Positions 1 to 12,005 of a stretch of DNA of 64,000 nucleotides are shown here, in pieces (position 1 is the first letter of the stretch; each line of letters starts with the position of its first letter). Origin of the DNA: Protonemura montana (taxonomy: Eukaryota > Arthropoda > Insecta > Plecoptera > Nemouridae). Location: the NCBI GenBank assembly GCA_947568835.1, contig OX387610.1, forward strand, positions 16,390,550 through 16,454,549. The letters are read 5' to 3'. The translations under genes and the position numbers were made by a program. The notes below the pieces were generated by a model, which was given only the letters and a program-made list of their open reading frames with translations, was not told the DNA's origin and did not search any database.

Positions 1-1053
1 GTTGGCTGCTCCTGTCCAACAGCACCAAGGACCGGTCACCGCTTAGCCTTGTCACTTTGACACACTGTGTTGGCTGCTTCCGTCCAACAGCACCAAGGAC
101 CGGCCACCGCTTAGCCTTGTCACTTTGACACACTGTGTTGGCTGCTCCTGTCCAACAGCACCAAGGACCGGCCACCGCTTAGCCTTGTCACTTTGACACA
201 CTGTGTTGGCTGCTCCTGTCCAACAGCACCAAGGACCGGCCACCGCTTAACCTTGTCACTTTGACACACTGTGTTGGCTGCTCCTGTTCAACAGCACCAA
301 GGACCAGCCACCGCTTAGCCTTGTCACTTTGACACACTGTGTTGGCTGCTCCTGTCCAACAGCACCAAGGACCGGCCACCGTTTAGCCTTGTCACTTTGA
401 CACACTGTGTTGGCTGCTCCTGTTCAACAGCACCAAGGACCGGCCACCGCTTAGCCTTGTCACTTTGACACACTGTGTTGGCTGCTCCTGTCCAACAGCA
501 CCAAGGACCGGCCACCGCTTAGCCTTGTCACTTTGACAGACTGTGTTGGCTGCTCCTGTCCAACAGCACCAAGGACCGGTCACCGCTTAGCCTTCTCACT
601 TTGACACACTGTGTTGGCTGCTTCTGTCCAACAGCACCAAGGACCGGTCACCGCTTAGCCTTGTCACCTTGACACACTGTGTTGGCTGCTCCTGTCCAAC
701 AGCACCAAGGACCGGCCACCGCTTAGCCTTGTCACTTTAACACACTGTGTTGGCTGCTCCTGTCCAACAGCACCAAGGACCGGTAACCGCTTAGCCTTGT
801 CACTTTGACACACTGTGTTGGCTGCTCCTGTTCAACAGCACCAAGGACCGGCCCCCATCTAGCCTTGTCACTTTGACACACTGTGTTGGCTGCTCCTGTC
901 CAACAGCACCAAGGACCGGCCACCGCTTAGCCTTGTCACTTTGACACACTGTGTTGGCTGCTCCTGTCCAACAGCACCAAGGACCGGCCACAGCTTAGCC
1001 TTGTTACCTTGACACACTGTGTTGGCTGCTCCTGTTCAACAGCACCAAGGACA
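1..1053 (-). repeat. 68-bp minisatellite, array 1
   Basis: About 15 head-to-tail copies of a 68-bp unit (for example beginning TTGGCTGCTCCTGTCCAACA) with a few substitutions per copy. The array is cut by the window start. It ends in GCACCAAGGAC and then enters unrelated DNA. The same unit occurs in the opposite orientation at 23362-24485. Short overlapping frames of about 63 codons come from the 68-bp period and are not genes. Confidence 0.97.
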
Positions 1054-1520
1054 ACATCAACAGAAAAACGCGGCCTGCGTTATTTTGTGACGGCCAGTCA
1101 CCGCGACTCCACACTGCAGGTTGAAACATGAATCTTGTTGGTTCAGTTCTTTTCTGGCAAAGTTTTAAGTTCGTGCCCTGAAGGATAATTAAAATAATCT
1201 GTACAAAGTGAGATTCCCCCCTTCCCTCTCCCCACTATTATAAGACGCCAGTCACAGCCCATTTGACAGTTTCCAAAGCGTCGGCGTCGGCAGATGACAT
1301 TTACGCTCGCCGCGCGTCTCAATCGCGACGTCGCGACGCCGTCATTAAAAGTTTGCCGAGCCGGCATCGAGGTCGGGCCAAACTTTACTCGAAAAGCGAC
1401 GCGAAACAAGCTGCGAGCGACGCCTAACGAGACGTCGTGTGACGTCACGTGGCGTCACGTGACACTCCCCCAGAGTTTGGGGCGTGCGAGGTCTGCTGAC
1501 TCTTTGCAATTGATGGTCAA
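1054..1520. other. unique GC-rich segment between arrays
   Basis: No gene is visible. The segment is rich in CG-containing motifs: GCGTCGGCGTCGG near 1278, ACGTCGCGACGC near 1330, and a cluster of CRE and E-box sequences at 1440-1462. It may be a CpG-rich regulatory patch or a remnant of a dispersed GC-rich repeat. There is no initiator, splice or coding evidence for an exon. Confidence 0.5.
1440..1462. promoter_or_regulatory. overlapping CRE and E-box motifs
   Basis: A palindromic TGACGTCA (1440-1447) overlaps a CACGTG (1446-1451), and a second CACGTG follows at 1457-1462. The motifs are seen directly. That they bind bZIP or bHLH factors here is inference only. Confidence 0.3.
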
Positions 1521-2672
1521 GTTCAGCCGAGGCAGGACAGGGCAAGGCAAGGCAGGACAGGGCATGGCAAGGCAAGGCAAGGCATGGCAAGGCATGGCAT
1601 GGCATGGCATGGCATGGCATGGCAAGGCAAGGCAGGGCATGGCATGGTATGGCATGGCAAGGCATGGCATGGCATGGCATGGCATGGCATGGCAAGGCAT
1701 GGCATGGCAAGGCATGGCATGGCAGGACAGGGCAAGGCATGGCATGGCATGGCAAGGCATGGCATGTCAAGGCATGGCAAGGCAAGGCAAGGCATGGCAT
1801 GGCATGGCATGGCATGGCATGGCATGGCATGGTATGGTATGGCAAGGCATTGCATGGCATGGCATGGCAAGGCAAGGCAAGGCATGGCAAGGCAAGGTTA
1901 GGCAAGGCAAGGCATGGCATGGCATGGCATGGCATGGCATGGCAAGGCATTGCATGGCATGGCATGGCAAGGTAAGGCAAGGCAAGGCAGGACAGGGCAG
2001 GACAGGACAGGACATGGCAGGGCAGGACAGGGCATGGCAAGGCAAGGCAAGGCAAGGCATGGCATGGCATGGCATGGCATGGCATGGCATGGCATGGCAT
2101 GGCAAGGCATGGCAAGGCATGGCATGGCAAGGCATGGCAAGGCATGGCATGGCAAGGCATGGCAAGGCATGGCAGGGCATGGCATGGCATGGCATGGCAA
2201 GGCAAGGCATGGCAAGGCATGGCATGGCATGGCAAGGCATGGCATGGCATGGCATGGCATGGCATGGCATGGCATGGCATGGCAAGGCATGGCATGACAT
2301 GGCATGACATAGCATGGCATGGCATAGCAAGGCATGGCATGGCATGGCATGGCAAGGCATGGCAGGGCATGGCATGGCATGGCAAGGCAAGGCAAGGCAA
2401 GGCATGGCAAGGCATGGCATAGAATGGCATGGCATGGCAAGGCAAGGCATGGCAAGGCATGGCATGACATGGTATGGCATGGCAAGGCATGGCATGACAT
2501 GGCATGGCATGGCATGGCAAGGCATGGCATGGCAAGGCATGGCATGGCAAGGCATGGCATGACATGGCAAGGTATGGCAAGGTATGGCAGGGCATGGCAT
2601 GGCAAGGTATGGCATGACATGACATGGCATGGCAGGGCATGGCATGGCAAGGCATGGCATGGCAAGGTTAGG
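1521..2672. repeat. GGCAW pentanucleotide satellite
   Basis: About 1.15 kb of the 5-bp unit GGCAT or GGCAA, with scattered GGCAG, GGACA and GGTAT variants. Because the period is 5 and the units contain no stop codon in several frames, both strands carry frames of 250-430 codons. These encode only short periodic peptides (MAWHG-like on plus, MPCHA-like on minus) and are not credible genes. Confidence 0.98.
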
Positions 2673-3111
2673 CTACGCCCCGTTTATTAGCACGAGAGTC
2701 AAGACGTTTAAATCGTGTTTTCCACTCACCTATTGTCTCTTTGGAAAATCCCATCACCGCCTCGGGAATCCCCCCCCCCCCCCCCACCCCCGCCCCCACC
2801 TCTTCTTAGAAACCCATTAAAGCAAGGGGGGGGGGAAGGGGGCGACGAGCGCAATAATTGAAATCATAAGTAAAACAATTACTCGGAGGCGGCGGCGTCG
2901 GTTTCAATGCTAAAACGACGCAAAGTGTTGTAAAGTTGTGACGTGGGCTGTGATTGGTTGTTTGAATTATCACGTGATGGTTTAAGAGGTTAACACACAA
3001 GATTGTTTCGTAAGTAAAAAATACTAAAATTTTAAATTATTACTTATTTCAGTTTATTTATTATAAATCTTGATTACTTTATTTCAATAAATTAAAGGCT
3101 GATTTCCTCAA
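2673..3111. other. unique segment with C and G homopolymers
   Basis: Contains a poly(C) tract near 2769-2785, a poly(G) tract near 2826-2835 and a GGCGGCGGCGTCGG motif near 2887. No coding, RNA or mobile-element signal is recognised. Confidence 0.5.
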
Positions 3112-3561
3112 CAGCGTTTAAATCTTGCTTAAACAGCGTTTAAATCTTGCTTAAACAGCGTTTAAATCTTGCTTAAACAGCGTTTAAATCTTGCTTAAAC
3201 AGCGTTTAAATCTTTCTTAAACAACGTTTAAATCTTGCTTAAACATCGTTTAAATCTTGCTTAAACAGCGTTTAAATCTTGCTTAAACAGCGTTTAAATC
3301 TTGCTTAAACAACGTTTAAATCTTGCTTAAACAGCGTTTAAATCTTGCTTAAACAGCGTTTAAATCTTGCTTAAACAGCATTTAAATCTTGCTTAAACAG
3401 CGTTTAAATCTTGCTTAAACAGCATTTAAATCTTGCTTAAACAGCGTTTAAATCTTGCGTAAACAGCGTTTAAATCTTGCTTAAACAACGTTTAAATCTT
3501 GCTTAGACAACGTTTAAATCTTGCTTAAACAGCGTTTAAATCTTGCTTAAACAGCGTTTAA
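3112..3561 (+). repeat. 22-bp minisatellite
   Basis: About 20 copies of CAGCGTTTAAATCTTGCTT plus AAA (22 bp). Occasional CAACG, CATCG and CAGCA variants occur. Related AACGGCGTTTAAG sequences recur once at about 3975-4003, suggesting the array grew from a local motif. Confidence 0.97.
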
Positions 3562-4880
3562 GGCCACTTGAGCTTACATTTTGAAAGATTTGAAAAATGA
3601 AGTTTAGATAAATACACAACAAATATGTAAATTTGAATTTAAATTTGGTGTCAATACAGGAAGGCTTTGTCCTGTCACATAAATAAAATTTAATTTAACA
3701 GCCGTCACTATTTTCTCTCCAAGCAAATCATTGTTTAATATTTGAACCTGGAAGGATGGGGTTTAACTTTTAAACTGTCATTTGGAGTTCATAGTTTGAA
3801 GTCACATTGATATTTTGTTTGTATTTCCAAGTCAACAAATATTCTGTTTCGAAACAAACACATTGTTGAGAACTATTTTATCTTGTTCTTCGAGTGTTGC
3901 CATGGTTTCTTGGCTTACTTTTATTAAAATATCATTGTTTTACAGCTAATTACTGCGCTGGTTAAAATCACAACTAAACGGCGTTTAAGATCGTTTTAAA
4001 CGGCGTTGATGAAATCAGATGTTAGCATACAAAACCCAGTTTGAAGAGAATTTGTTAGAACTAGTGCTAAGTTAAGATAAAGTACAGCAAGATAAAGTAG
4101 ATATGAAGTTTGTTCAATATATGAGTGTGGGTCGCACATTTGAATGATATTATCGCTGTCTCAGCTTACAGCGCTGTGCTGCGGTAGGATGCCTTCATTA
4201 ACTCGCTATCTATGAAATAATTCAACATTAATTTCATGCTATTCTAGTGATTTTCATCAGTTTTCAGTTAAATCTGTTTTGAAAGACATTTACTTATCTT
4301 GATTTGTGCGGACGAGAGTCGTGCACGTGATTGCGTACCCAAGCGTAGAAGACGCGACTTTTAAAGATGAAAGTTTGACGTGGTTCGGTCTAAAATTCCG
4401 TTACATTAACATTCAAATAATTCCGAACGCCGCTGAGAACAACGAACTTCACATATGAGATTTAACCGCATCTCTTATCTGGTGGGTTTATGTTTCAAGG
4501 CAGCTGTGTGGTCGGCCATTTTAATGTGTGGTCGGCCATTTTAACGAGAGTTTTAGTGATTTCTTTTATATGCTTTAATGATAATAAACGAACGTGATTT
4601 CGGTAAGCCGACATGAAAAGTGTCTCGCAACGGAATTGAATCTCAAGATGAAATTGAGCTCATTTATACCACACACTCGAATGTGGACCCAAAAAGTAAT
4701 CTTCCTTGAAGTGGGTAATCTCGACCCCACCCAACCATCACGATCTGTCCAGTGCTTGTCAATCGCCCCCCCTCCTCCCCCCCAACCCAACGCAGTCACT
4801 AACGCCATCTATGATTTTACTGAGTTCACTGTAACGATAGATCAACAGACGTTAACGCCGACCATCTAAAATACAGCTTG
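3562..4880. other. AT-rich unique sequence, no gene seen
   Basis: Intergenic or intronic sequence without a convincing open frame or splice pair. A short direct duplication, GTGTGGTCGGCCATTTTAA twice, lies near 4506-4545. The frames at 4575-4869 have no recognisable domain and overlap on both strands. Confidence 0.5.
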
Positions 4881-5005
4881 CCAGGACATGCCAGGACATG
4901 CCAGGACATTCCAGGACGTGCCAGGACATGCCAGGACATGCCAGAACATGCCAGGACGTGTCAGGACGTGCCAGGATATGCCAGGACATGCCAGGACATG
5001 CCAGG
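4881..5005 (+). repeat. 10-bp CCAGGACATG array, left part
   Basis: Twelve to thirteen copies of CCAGGACATG with single-base variants. The array is broken after CCAGG by the inverted-repeat element at 5006-5941 and resumes on its other side in exact register. Confidence 0.95.
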
Positions 5006-5941
5006 AGCCTTATTCACTAACTTTCCGAATATTCGGTCAGAATTCCAATATCTGGCATTAGACGATTCGTCGAATTCGCGCGAATGCCAATGCCCAGAAT
5101 GGACAATGGACTCGGGCGGGTAAATGGAAACCAAGGCACGGGAGGGGAAATCAGAGTCAATGAGACAAAGGCAGAGTGGAAAAACTGATAAAATACTGCT
5201 GAATTATGAATTTGTTTTCGCTTATGACATTTCAAGAATTCTCCGTTTGCACCTTCTTATAATTGCAACAACGAAATATCTCAGCCGAACACCACATCAA
5301 TCATTAAAATTTGTCCTGAAAATCAGAAGATTATTCCTATTTAATTGTAAATATTTTATTAAATGTATTCCTTAAACTCAGCAACCTTTTATAGTAGTCA
5401 CATACGTTGTTAATTACCATAGCCATACATTATTCCATTTACATAAATAATTTTCATATTCAAAGGGCAATAGCTACAATAAATACAAATCTGTTTCATT
5501 TAATTTTTAGTGGAATAGAGTAATAACCTTGTTCTATGCCAATACTTCGGGCATCACCGTCACTTCAATATTTTAACATTCTAATAATCTTTGTTACACT
5601 TAATTATTACGCATGTTTTTTCTCGGAAACATAATCACATTAACTTTGTAAAACGCGTAACACGACACTTCTCACAATATATACTTAATTAGAACATAAA
5701 AGGGATACTTTGAAAAGGATTTGATACTTTGACGTTGATTATTTGCCAACCTTTAACCCAACTTAGTCTATTTACGGGGTCCGGTCGACTCAGAAAGCGA
5801 AAGTCCCGGTTGTAATTCCAATTCGCAGCTTTGGATCGCATTGCTAGATAGCGAATACCAATTTTAGGCGAGATTTCCATTTCTCGCAATTGGACTCCCA
5901 TTGCCGGGCATTGGTAACGAGAAAAGTTAGTGAATAAGGCT
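5006..5941. mobile_element. 936-bp DNA transposon with 19-bp inverted termini, probably non-autonomous
   Basis: The left end reads AGCCTTATTCACTAACTTT and the right end is its exact reverse complement (5923-5941). The element is flanked on both sides by CCAGG (5001-5005 and 5942-5946). Removing the element and one CCAGG restores the 10-bp array in perfect register, so CCAGG is a 5-bp target-site duplication. No transposase-like open frame is present inside, so this is probably a MITE-like derivative. The superfamily is not assigned: 5-bp duplications are less common, and the termini were not matched to a known family. Confidence 0.85.
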
Positions 5942-6156
5942 CCAGGACATTCCAGGACATGCCAGGACATGCCAGGACATGCAAGGACATGCCAGGACAT
6001 GCCAGGACATTCCAGGACATGCCAGGACATGTCAGGACATGTCAGGACATGTCAGGACATGCCAGGACATGCCAGGACATGCCAGGACATGTCAGGACTT
6101 GCCAGGACATGCCAGGACATGCCAGGACATGCCAGGACATGCCAGGACTTGCCAGG
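5942..6156 (+). repeat. 10-bp CCAGGACATG array, right part
   Basis: About 21 copies of the same decamer as at 4881-5005, with CCAGGACATT and TCAGGACATG variants. It is the continuation of the array beyond the inserted transposon. Confidence 0.95.
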
Positions 6157-7148
6157 AATTCCTGGATGTCTATAACTAACTTAAAAGACTGTAGCGAATT
6201 TGAAAGAAATTAAAAGCAAGCGTTATGTCCTGCTTGGTCATCGCGTCTGGGGGATGGTTTCTATCGGCGGTGGAATTCAACGGAGGAACGTGTACAAGAG
6301 GTTGATTTTCAGAGCAAGCTTTGATGTAATCTTGACTGACAGAAAAACTGGCTCGGAATGACGTCACTGGCGCTAAGATTGGTTATCTGATCAATTGTAG
6401 GGGGGGGGGGGTGGTTTGGATTAGAAGATAGGGGTGAAAGGGGGGGATAAGTTAAACACAGCTATAAAGTGATCATTTATCAGGTAAATCATTTAATTTG
6501 GTTGAAAACTTGATCTAACGAACAGATTTCCGAATGCTTTGTACTGTTTTGGTGATTTTTCGAAGATTTTGCGACACAATGACGTATCACTAGCAAACTT
6601 CATCAAGTGCTTGTCTATGATCACAAAAACCAATCACTTTTTAAACTGATCCTGCGCACCGTGGGATTAAGAAGCTAGAAGAAATATTTCTTTCAGCTTT
6701 TCTTTGTACAGAAATCTTTAAATTTATTGATCATCTCGTGTATTCTGGACGACTATCATTCCACGAAGATTAATCTGAAGATAAAAGATTTCTTCCCACA
6801 AAGGTTGTAATGTCTACACATCGACTTCTCGGCTGAAAGCGATCGCCAGACGATTGCGTCGCTTGAAAACCAGAACAAGCCTCTTTTGTCGACATCAGTA
6901 TCGAGTCTTGAGAAGAAAGAATCCTCTAAAAAGCGAGACAAAACCTGACGGGGAACTCGGAACGAGACTGAGATTGTGCACGCGAGGTTGAGAAGGCGGT
7001 GTGTATCACGTCTGAATTACTACTAAAAGGAAAACTGTCGCACCAATGATCTCATGTCCCAAGGGAAGGATTCTTCTATCATTCTGTATCATTCTGTATC
7101 ATTCGTTTAAACTGGAGCTACAATCTTGGGCTGCGTCGCTTGTGGCGT
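6157..7148. other. unique sequence, no gene seen
   Basis: No conserved coding or RNA signal. It contains a poly(G) run near 6401-6411 and a tripled TCATTCTGTA near 7078-7104 just before the 73-bp array. The small frames at 6176-6367 and 6756-6941 are on the minus strand and lack any recognisable motif. Confidence 0.5.
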
Positions 7149-8446
7149 TATCATATGGGACTGCATACAATTGACATAGCAATAAGCACAAGCATAGCAC
7201 ACAAGGATCTTAAAACTTGGTTATCATATGGGACTGCACACAATTGACATAGCAATAAGCACAAGCATAGCACACAAGGATCTTAAAACTTGGTTATCAT
7301 ATGGGACTGCACACAATTGACATTGCAATAAGCACAAGCATAGCACACAAGGATCTTAAAACTTGGTTATCATATGGGACTGCACACAATTGACATAGCT
7401 ATAAGCACAAGCATAGCACACAAGGATCTTAAAACTTGGTTATCATATGGGACTGCACACAATTGACATAGAAATAAGCACAAGCATAGCACACAAGGAG
7501 CTTAAAACTTGGTTATCATATGGGACTGCATACAATTGACATAGCAATAAGCACATGCATAGCACACAAGGATCTTAAAACTTGGTTATCATATGGGACT
7601 GCACACAATTGACATAGCAATAAGCACAAGCAAAGCACACAAGGATTTTAAAACTTGGTTATCATATGGGACTGCATACAATTGAAATAGCAATAAGTAC
7701 AAGCATGGGACACAAGGATCTTAAAACTTGGTTATCATATGGGACTGCACACAATTGACATTGCAATAAGCACAAGCATAGCACACAAGGATCTTAAAAC
7801 TTGGTTATCATATGGGACTGCACACAATTGACATAGCTATAAGCACAAGCATAGCACACAAGGATCTTAAAACTTGGTTATCATATGGGACTGCACACAA
7901 TTGACATAGAAATAAGCACAAGCATAGCACACAAGGAGCTTAAAACTTGGTTATCATATGGGACTGCATACAATTGACATAGCAATAAGCACATGCATAG
8001 CACACAAGGATCTTAAAACTTGGTTATCATATGGGACTGCACACAATTGACATAGCAATAAGCACAAGCAAAGCACACAAGGATTTTAAAACTTGGTTAT
8101 CATATGGGACTGCATACAATTGAAATAGCAATAAGCACAAGCATAGCACACAAGGATCTTAAAACTTGGTTATCATATGGGACTGCACACAATTGACATA
8201 GCAATTAGCACAAGCATAGCACACAAGGATCTTAAAACTTGGTTATCATATGGGACTGCACACAATCGACATAGCAATAAGCACAAGCATAGCACACAAG
8301 GATCTTAAAACTTGGTTATCATATGGGACTGCACACAATCGACATAGCAATAAGCACAAGCATAGCACACAAGGATCTTAAAACTTGGTTATCATATGGG
8401 ACTGCACACAATTGACATAGCAATAAGCACAAGCATAGCACACAAC
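7149..8446 (+). repeat. 73-bp minisatellite with higher-order structure
   Basis: About 18 copies of a 73-bp unit beginning TATCATATGGGACTGCACAC. Variant units recur in the same order 438 bp (six units) apart: GACATTGCAATA at about 7319 and 7757, AGCTATAAGC one unit later in each, then AGAAATAAGC with GGAGC one unit after that. This shows that blocks of six units were duplicated together. Confidence 0.96.
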
Positions 8447-9335
8447 GAAGCTTTTAAACTGCACCTATCAGAATTAACCGCCAAAGAAAAGTTTTTTTTA
8501 ACCAAGCTGAAGAAAACGATGGAAGCAAACTTAAAATATGTGAGTTTGAAAAAATCACCTCGTTCAAACAAAGATGTGTGTTTTGTCTGCAAAAGAATCA
8601 ACTTTCAGCTTTTTAACTGCAAAATTTAGCATTCTAGTTAATAAGCAAAATAAATATATGTATATCAACCATTTCTCTGCTTTGCCTGCAACCGCGTGTA
8701 AAGGTTTTACACAGATTTGATAAATCTTTGGAGTTGAAAACGTATTTCCAACAAAACATGGACATTTTCCCTAAAATGTATTCTCTATGGCTGTTTGACA
8801 ACTCAGAACACAGGAAAGTTGCAATATTTCAACATAATTAAATGCAAATCTGATGCTTTTTACTCGCTGTTAAATTAATAACGCTGGGCAATTCCTCTAG
8901 CGCGCCGCCCAACCGCACGCCACTGATAAACCCAAGACAGACACCTACCACTTTACCACTCAAGTGCACATAGGATTTGTGTAAAATGGTTACTTTTCCA
9001 ATGAGTTCACAGCGTTGCTCGTACCGGGTGATCAAATAGAACGGGTTGGGACGGGATCAGATGTTTCTCAACCTCGCCCACCCGTGCTAACTACTGTCCC
9101 AGCGGCATGCTTTCAAAGTCGATTGCCCCGCAAAGTAGCGATTAAACCGGCCACTAATTAGTTCTAATTCAGCGCTAGTGTCGCGAGCAAAGCAATCACG
9201 GACAATTAGTGCCGGGCGAGACATGAAAGGGTGACTGTAATTTTGTTGCTACCTAAAAATTAGGTGACGTAATTCAGTTTTGTTAAGGGTGGGGGCGTTC
9301 AGTTGCAAAATTGTGGCGTTTTCAACCTCGAAAGT
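8447..9335. other. unique sequence after the 73-bp array
   Basis: A 59-codon plus-strand open stretch (8451-8627) follows the last diverged repeat unit. It contains a CFVCK-like pair of cysteines but has no recognised family, no clear splice site and no conserved motif. The rest is unique, moderately GC-rich sequence with no gene visible. Confidence 0.4.
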
Positions 9336-10332
9336 CAAATACGTGAAAGTTGCACTGGGGCAGAGTCACATGCCCAGTTGAACACGTGAAAGTTGCTCTG
9401 GGACAGAGTCACATGCCCAGTCGAACACGTGAAAGTTGCACTGGGACAGAGTCACATGCCCAGTCAAACACGTGAAAGTTGGACTGGGGCAGAGTCACAT
9501 GCCCAGTCGAACACGTGAAAGTTGCACTGGGGCAGAGTCACATGCCCAGTCGAACACGTGAAAGTTGCACTGGGACAGAGTCACATGCCCAGTTGAACAC
9601 GTGAAAGTTGCACTGGGGCAGAGTCACATGCCCAGTCAAACACGTGAAAGTTGCACTGGGGCAGAGTCACATGCCCAGTTGAACACGTGAAAGTTGCACT
9701 GGGACAGAGGCACATGCCCAGTCGAACACGTGAAAGTTGCACTGGGGCAGAGTCACATGCCCAGTCGAACACGTGAAAGTTGCACTGGGGCAGAGTCACA
9801 TGCCCAGTCGAACACGTGAAAGTTGCACTGGGACAAAGTCACATGTCCAGTCGAACACGTGAAAGTTGCACTGGGACAAAGTCACATGCCCAGTCGAACA
9901 CGTGAAAGTTGCACTGGTGCAGAGTCACATGCCCAGTTGAACACGTGAAAGTTGCACTGGGACAAAGTCACATGCCCAGTCAAACACGTGAAAGTTGCAC
10001 TGGGACAAAGTCACATGCCCAGTCGAACACGTGAAAGTTGCACTGGGACAAAGTCACATGCCCAGTCGAACACGTGAAAGTTGCACTGGGACAGAGTCAC
10101 ATGCCCAGTTGAACACGTGAAAGTTGCACTGGGACAGAGTCACATGCCCAGTCAAACACGTGAAAGTTGCACTGGGCCAGAGTCACATGCCCAGTCGAAC
10201 ACGTGAAAGTTGCACTGGGACAGAGTCACATGCCCAGTCAAACATGTGAAAGTTGCACTGGGACAGAGTCACATGCCCAGTCGAACACGTGAAAGTTGCA
10301 CTGGGACAAAGTCACGTGCCCAGTCGAACACG
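9336..10332 (+). repeat. 43-bp minisatellite carrying an E-box in nearly every unit
   Basis: About 23 copies of a 43-bp unit that contains AACACGTGAAAGTTGCACTG and ends in CACATGCCCAGTC. Nearly all units preserve the palindromic CACGTG. Substitutions cluster at GGGGCAG/GGGACAG/GGGACAA and GTCGA/GTTGA/GTCAA, which alternate irregularly along the array. Confidence 0.97.
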
Positions 10333-10624
10333 CCATGACTTTGACTTGTAGCGTGTTAAATATTTGCGTTGAAGTTCCTTTGATTAATCAATTTTGAGTA
10401 ACTTTGATTGAGTTAGTTTATGTGGGTCAGAAGCGTTGTCGTGGATTCTGTCTAAGTATTAACTTGATCTAAATGAGCTTTACTTTTATTTGCTTACCAA
10501 GCAAAGTTCTATCCTCGATTGCTAATGCAATGTTTCTTTTCTTTTGTGCTATCCTTCGATATTTGATTTTTTGTTTAAATATTGAGTAGTGGTTAACGAC
10601 GCAGCTGGCCGTGCTTCACTAGTC

Positions 10625-11041
10625 TAACAGCGTCGGTGAATAATTGGATGATGATGAACTAAACCTAGCCTAAAAAAAAGGAGGGGTGACCCGGTGCCGA
10701 AACGTAGTCTATTCCTGTAGAAGAGCTTAACGTCCCTTCCGAAGGACGGTACAAAGCGATCAACAGAAGAAACTCTCTCCCGAACAGAACTGGTCATGTG
10801 TATGATGGTCACCCATCCAATACCTGAACAACGCAGTGTTGCTTAACTTTCATCCCTCCAACCTCTCTCCCGAACAGAACTGGTCATGTGTATGATGGTC
10901 ACCCATCCAATACCTGACCCAGCGCAGTGTTGCTTAACTTTCATCCCTCCAACCTATCTCCCGAACAGAACTGGTCATGTGTATGATGGTCACTCATCCA
11001 ATACCTGACCCAACGCAGTGTTGCTTAACTTCAGTGATCTT
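10625..11041 (-). mobile_element. 5S-rRNA-derived SINE-like element, copy 1
   Basis: Read on the minus strand, the 5' part is a 91-bp module repeated about 2.7 times. It contains GTTAAGCAACACTG and GGATGGGTGACC, which match the intermediate and C-box region of 5S rRNA. It is followed by an unrelated body containing CGTCCTTCGGAAGGGACGTT and a tail with ATCATCATCCA. The same body occurs at 17396-17603 (+) and 32540-32764 (-). The copy is shorter than copy 3 and its body is internally deleted (no CAACTTCACTCGC segment). It is called SINE-like because no coding capacity is present and the head resembles a Pol III gene. Confidence 0.7.
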
Positions 11042-11537
11042 CCAGCATCCTCTATTATGGCACGATACAGAAGTCTTTTAGTAGCCATTTCTCTACCTGC
11101 AACCTGGACACTCAACAATGCAAGATTTTTCAAGATAAGCCTCGAAGTAAACTATTGTTGGGAAGCAAAGAAACTTGATTGATTAATAGGGGTGGGGGGG
11201 GGGGAAGGGAAGGATATGAATTACGTGGCTGAAAGCGATCTACCTTTACTGTAAACACCGCCGATATCCGAACCAAATAAAATATGCCCCCGCCCCCCCC
11301 CCCCCCCCCCACCCATCATGCACTTCCTGCCACACAACAACAATTCACCCCTCGACGTCGTCATACGTTTTTTTAATACACTACTCGACAGCGAGCAGCG
11401 TCGCGACGCCGCAATATGAAGCGTCGGCGTCGCGGCGTCGTTGTGAATGGCTTATTACATTAAAAGCGATATTTCAGCGAAGTCATTTCTCTCAAACTTC
11501 ATGTGGTTTTACCAAACTAGACGCTGTTCACTGTTGA
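11042..11537. other. unique sequence with poly(C), poly(G) and a GC-rich palindrome
   Basis: No gene is seen. It contains a G-rich run at about 11190-11203, a poly(C) run at about 11287-11310 and the 12-bp palindrome GCGTCGCGACGC at 11398-11409, followed by GCGTCGGCGTCGCGGCGTCG. Confidence 0.5.
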
Positions 11538-12005
11538 GATGTTAAACTGTACTACCATAGCGCTAATGTTAAACTGTACTAACATAGCGCTAATGTTAAA
11601 CTGTACTACCATAGCGCTAATGTTAAACTGTACTACCAAAGCGCTAATGTTAAACTGTACTAACATAGCGCTAATGTTAAACTGTACTACCATAGCACTA
11701 ATGTTAAACTGTACTACCATAGCGCTAATGTTAAACTGTACTACCATAGCGCTAATGTTGAACTGTACTACCATAGCGCTAATGTTAAACTGTACTAACA
11801 TAGCGCTAATGTTAAACTGTACTACCATAGCGATAATGTTAAACTGTACTACCATAGCGCTAATGTTAAACTGTACTACCATAGCGCTAATGTTAAACTG
11901 TACTACCATAGCGCTAATGTTAAACTGTACTACCATAGCGCTAATGTTAAACTGTACTACCATAGCGCTAATGTCAAACTGTACTACCATAGCGCTAATG
12001 TTAAA
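11538..12005 (+). repeat. 27-bp minisatellite
   Basis: About 17 copies of a 27-bp unit containing ATGTTAAACTGTACTACC and ATAGCGCTA. The 27-bp period keeps frames open on both strands (for example a 9-residue MLNCTTIAL repeat), and these are artefacts of the period. The last unit runs directly into the tRNA-like array. Confidence 0.97.

Noticed and set aside
1345..2665. Long open frames on both strands (up to 436 codons) rich in Met-Ala-Trp-His or Met-Pro-Cys-His
   Set aside because: They are translations of the GGCAW pentamer; several frames and both strands are open at once and there is no non-repeat coding sequence.
7149..10332. Possible CRISPR-like array
   Set aside because: Units are contiguous repeats of one sequence without unique spacers, and the window is eukaryotic.
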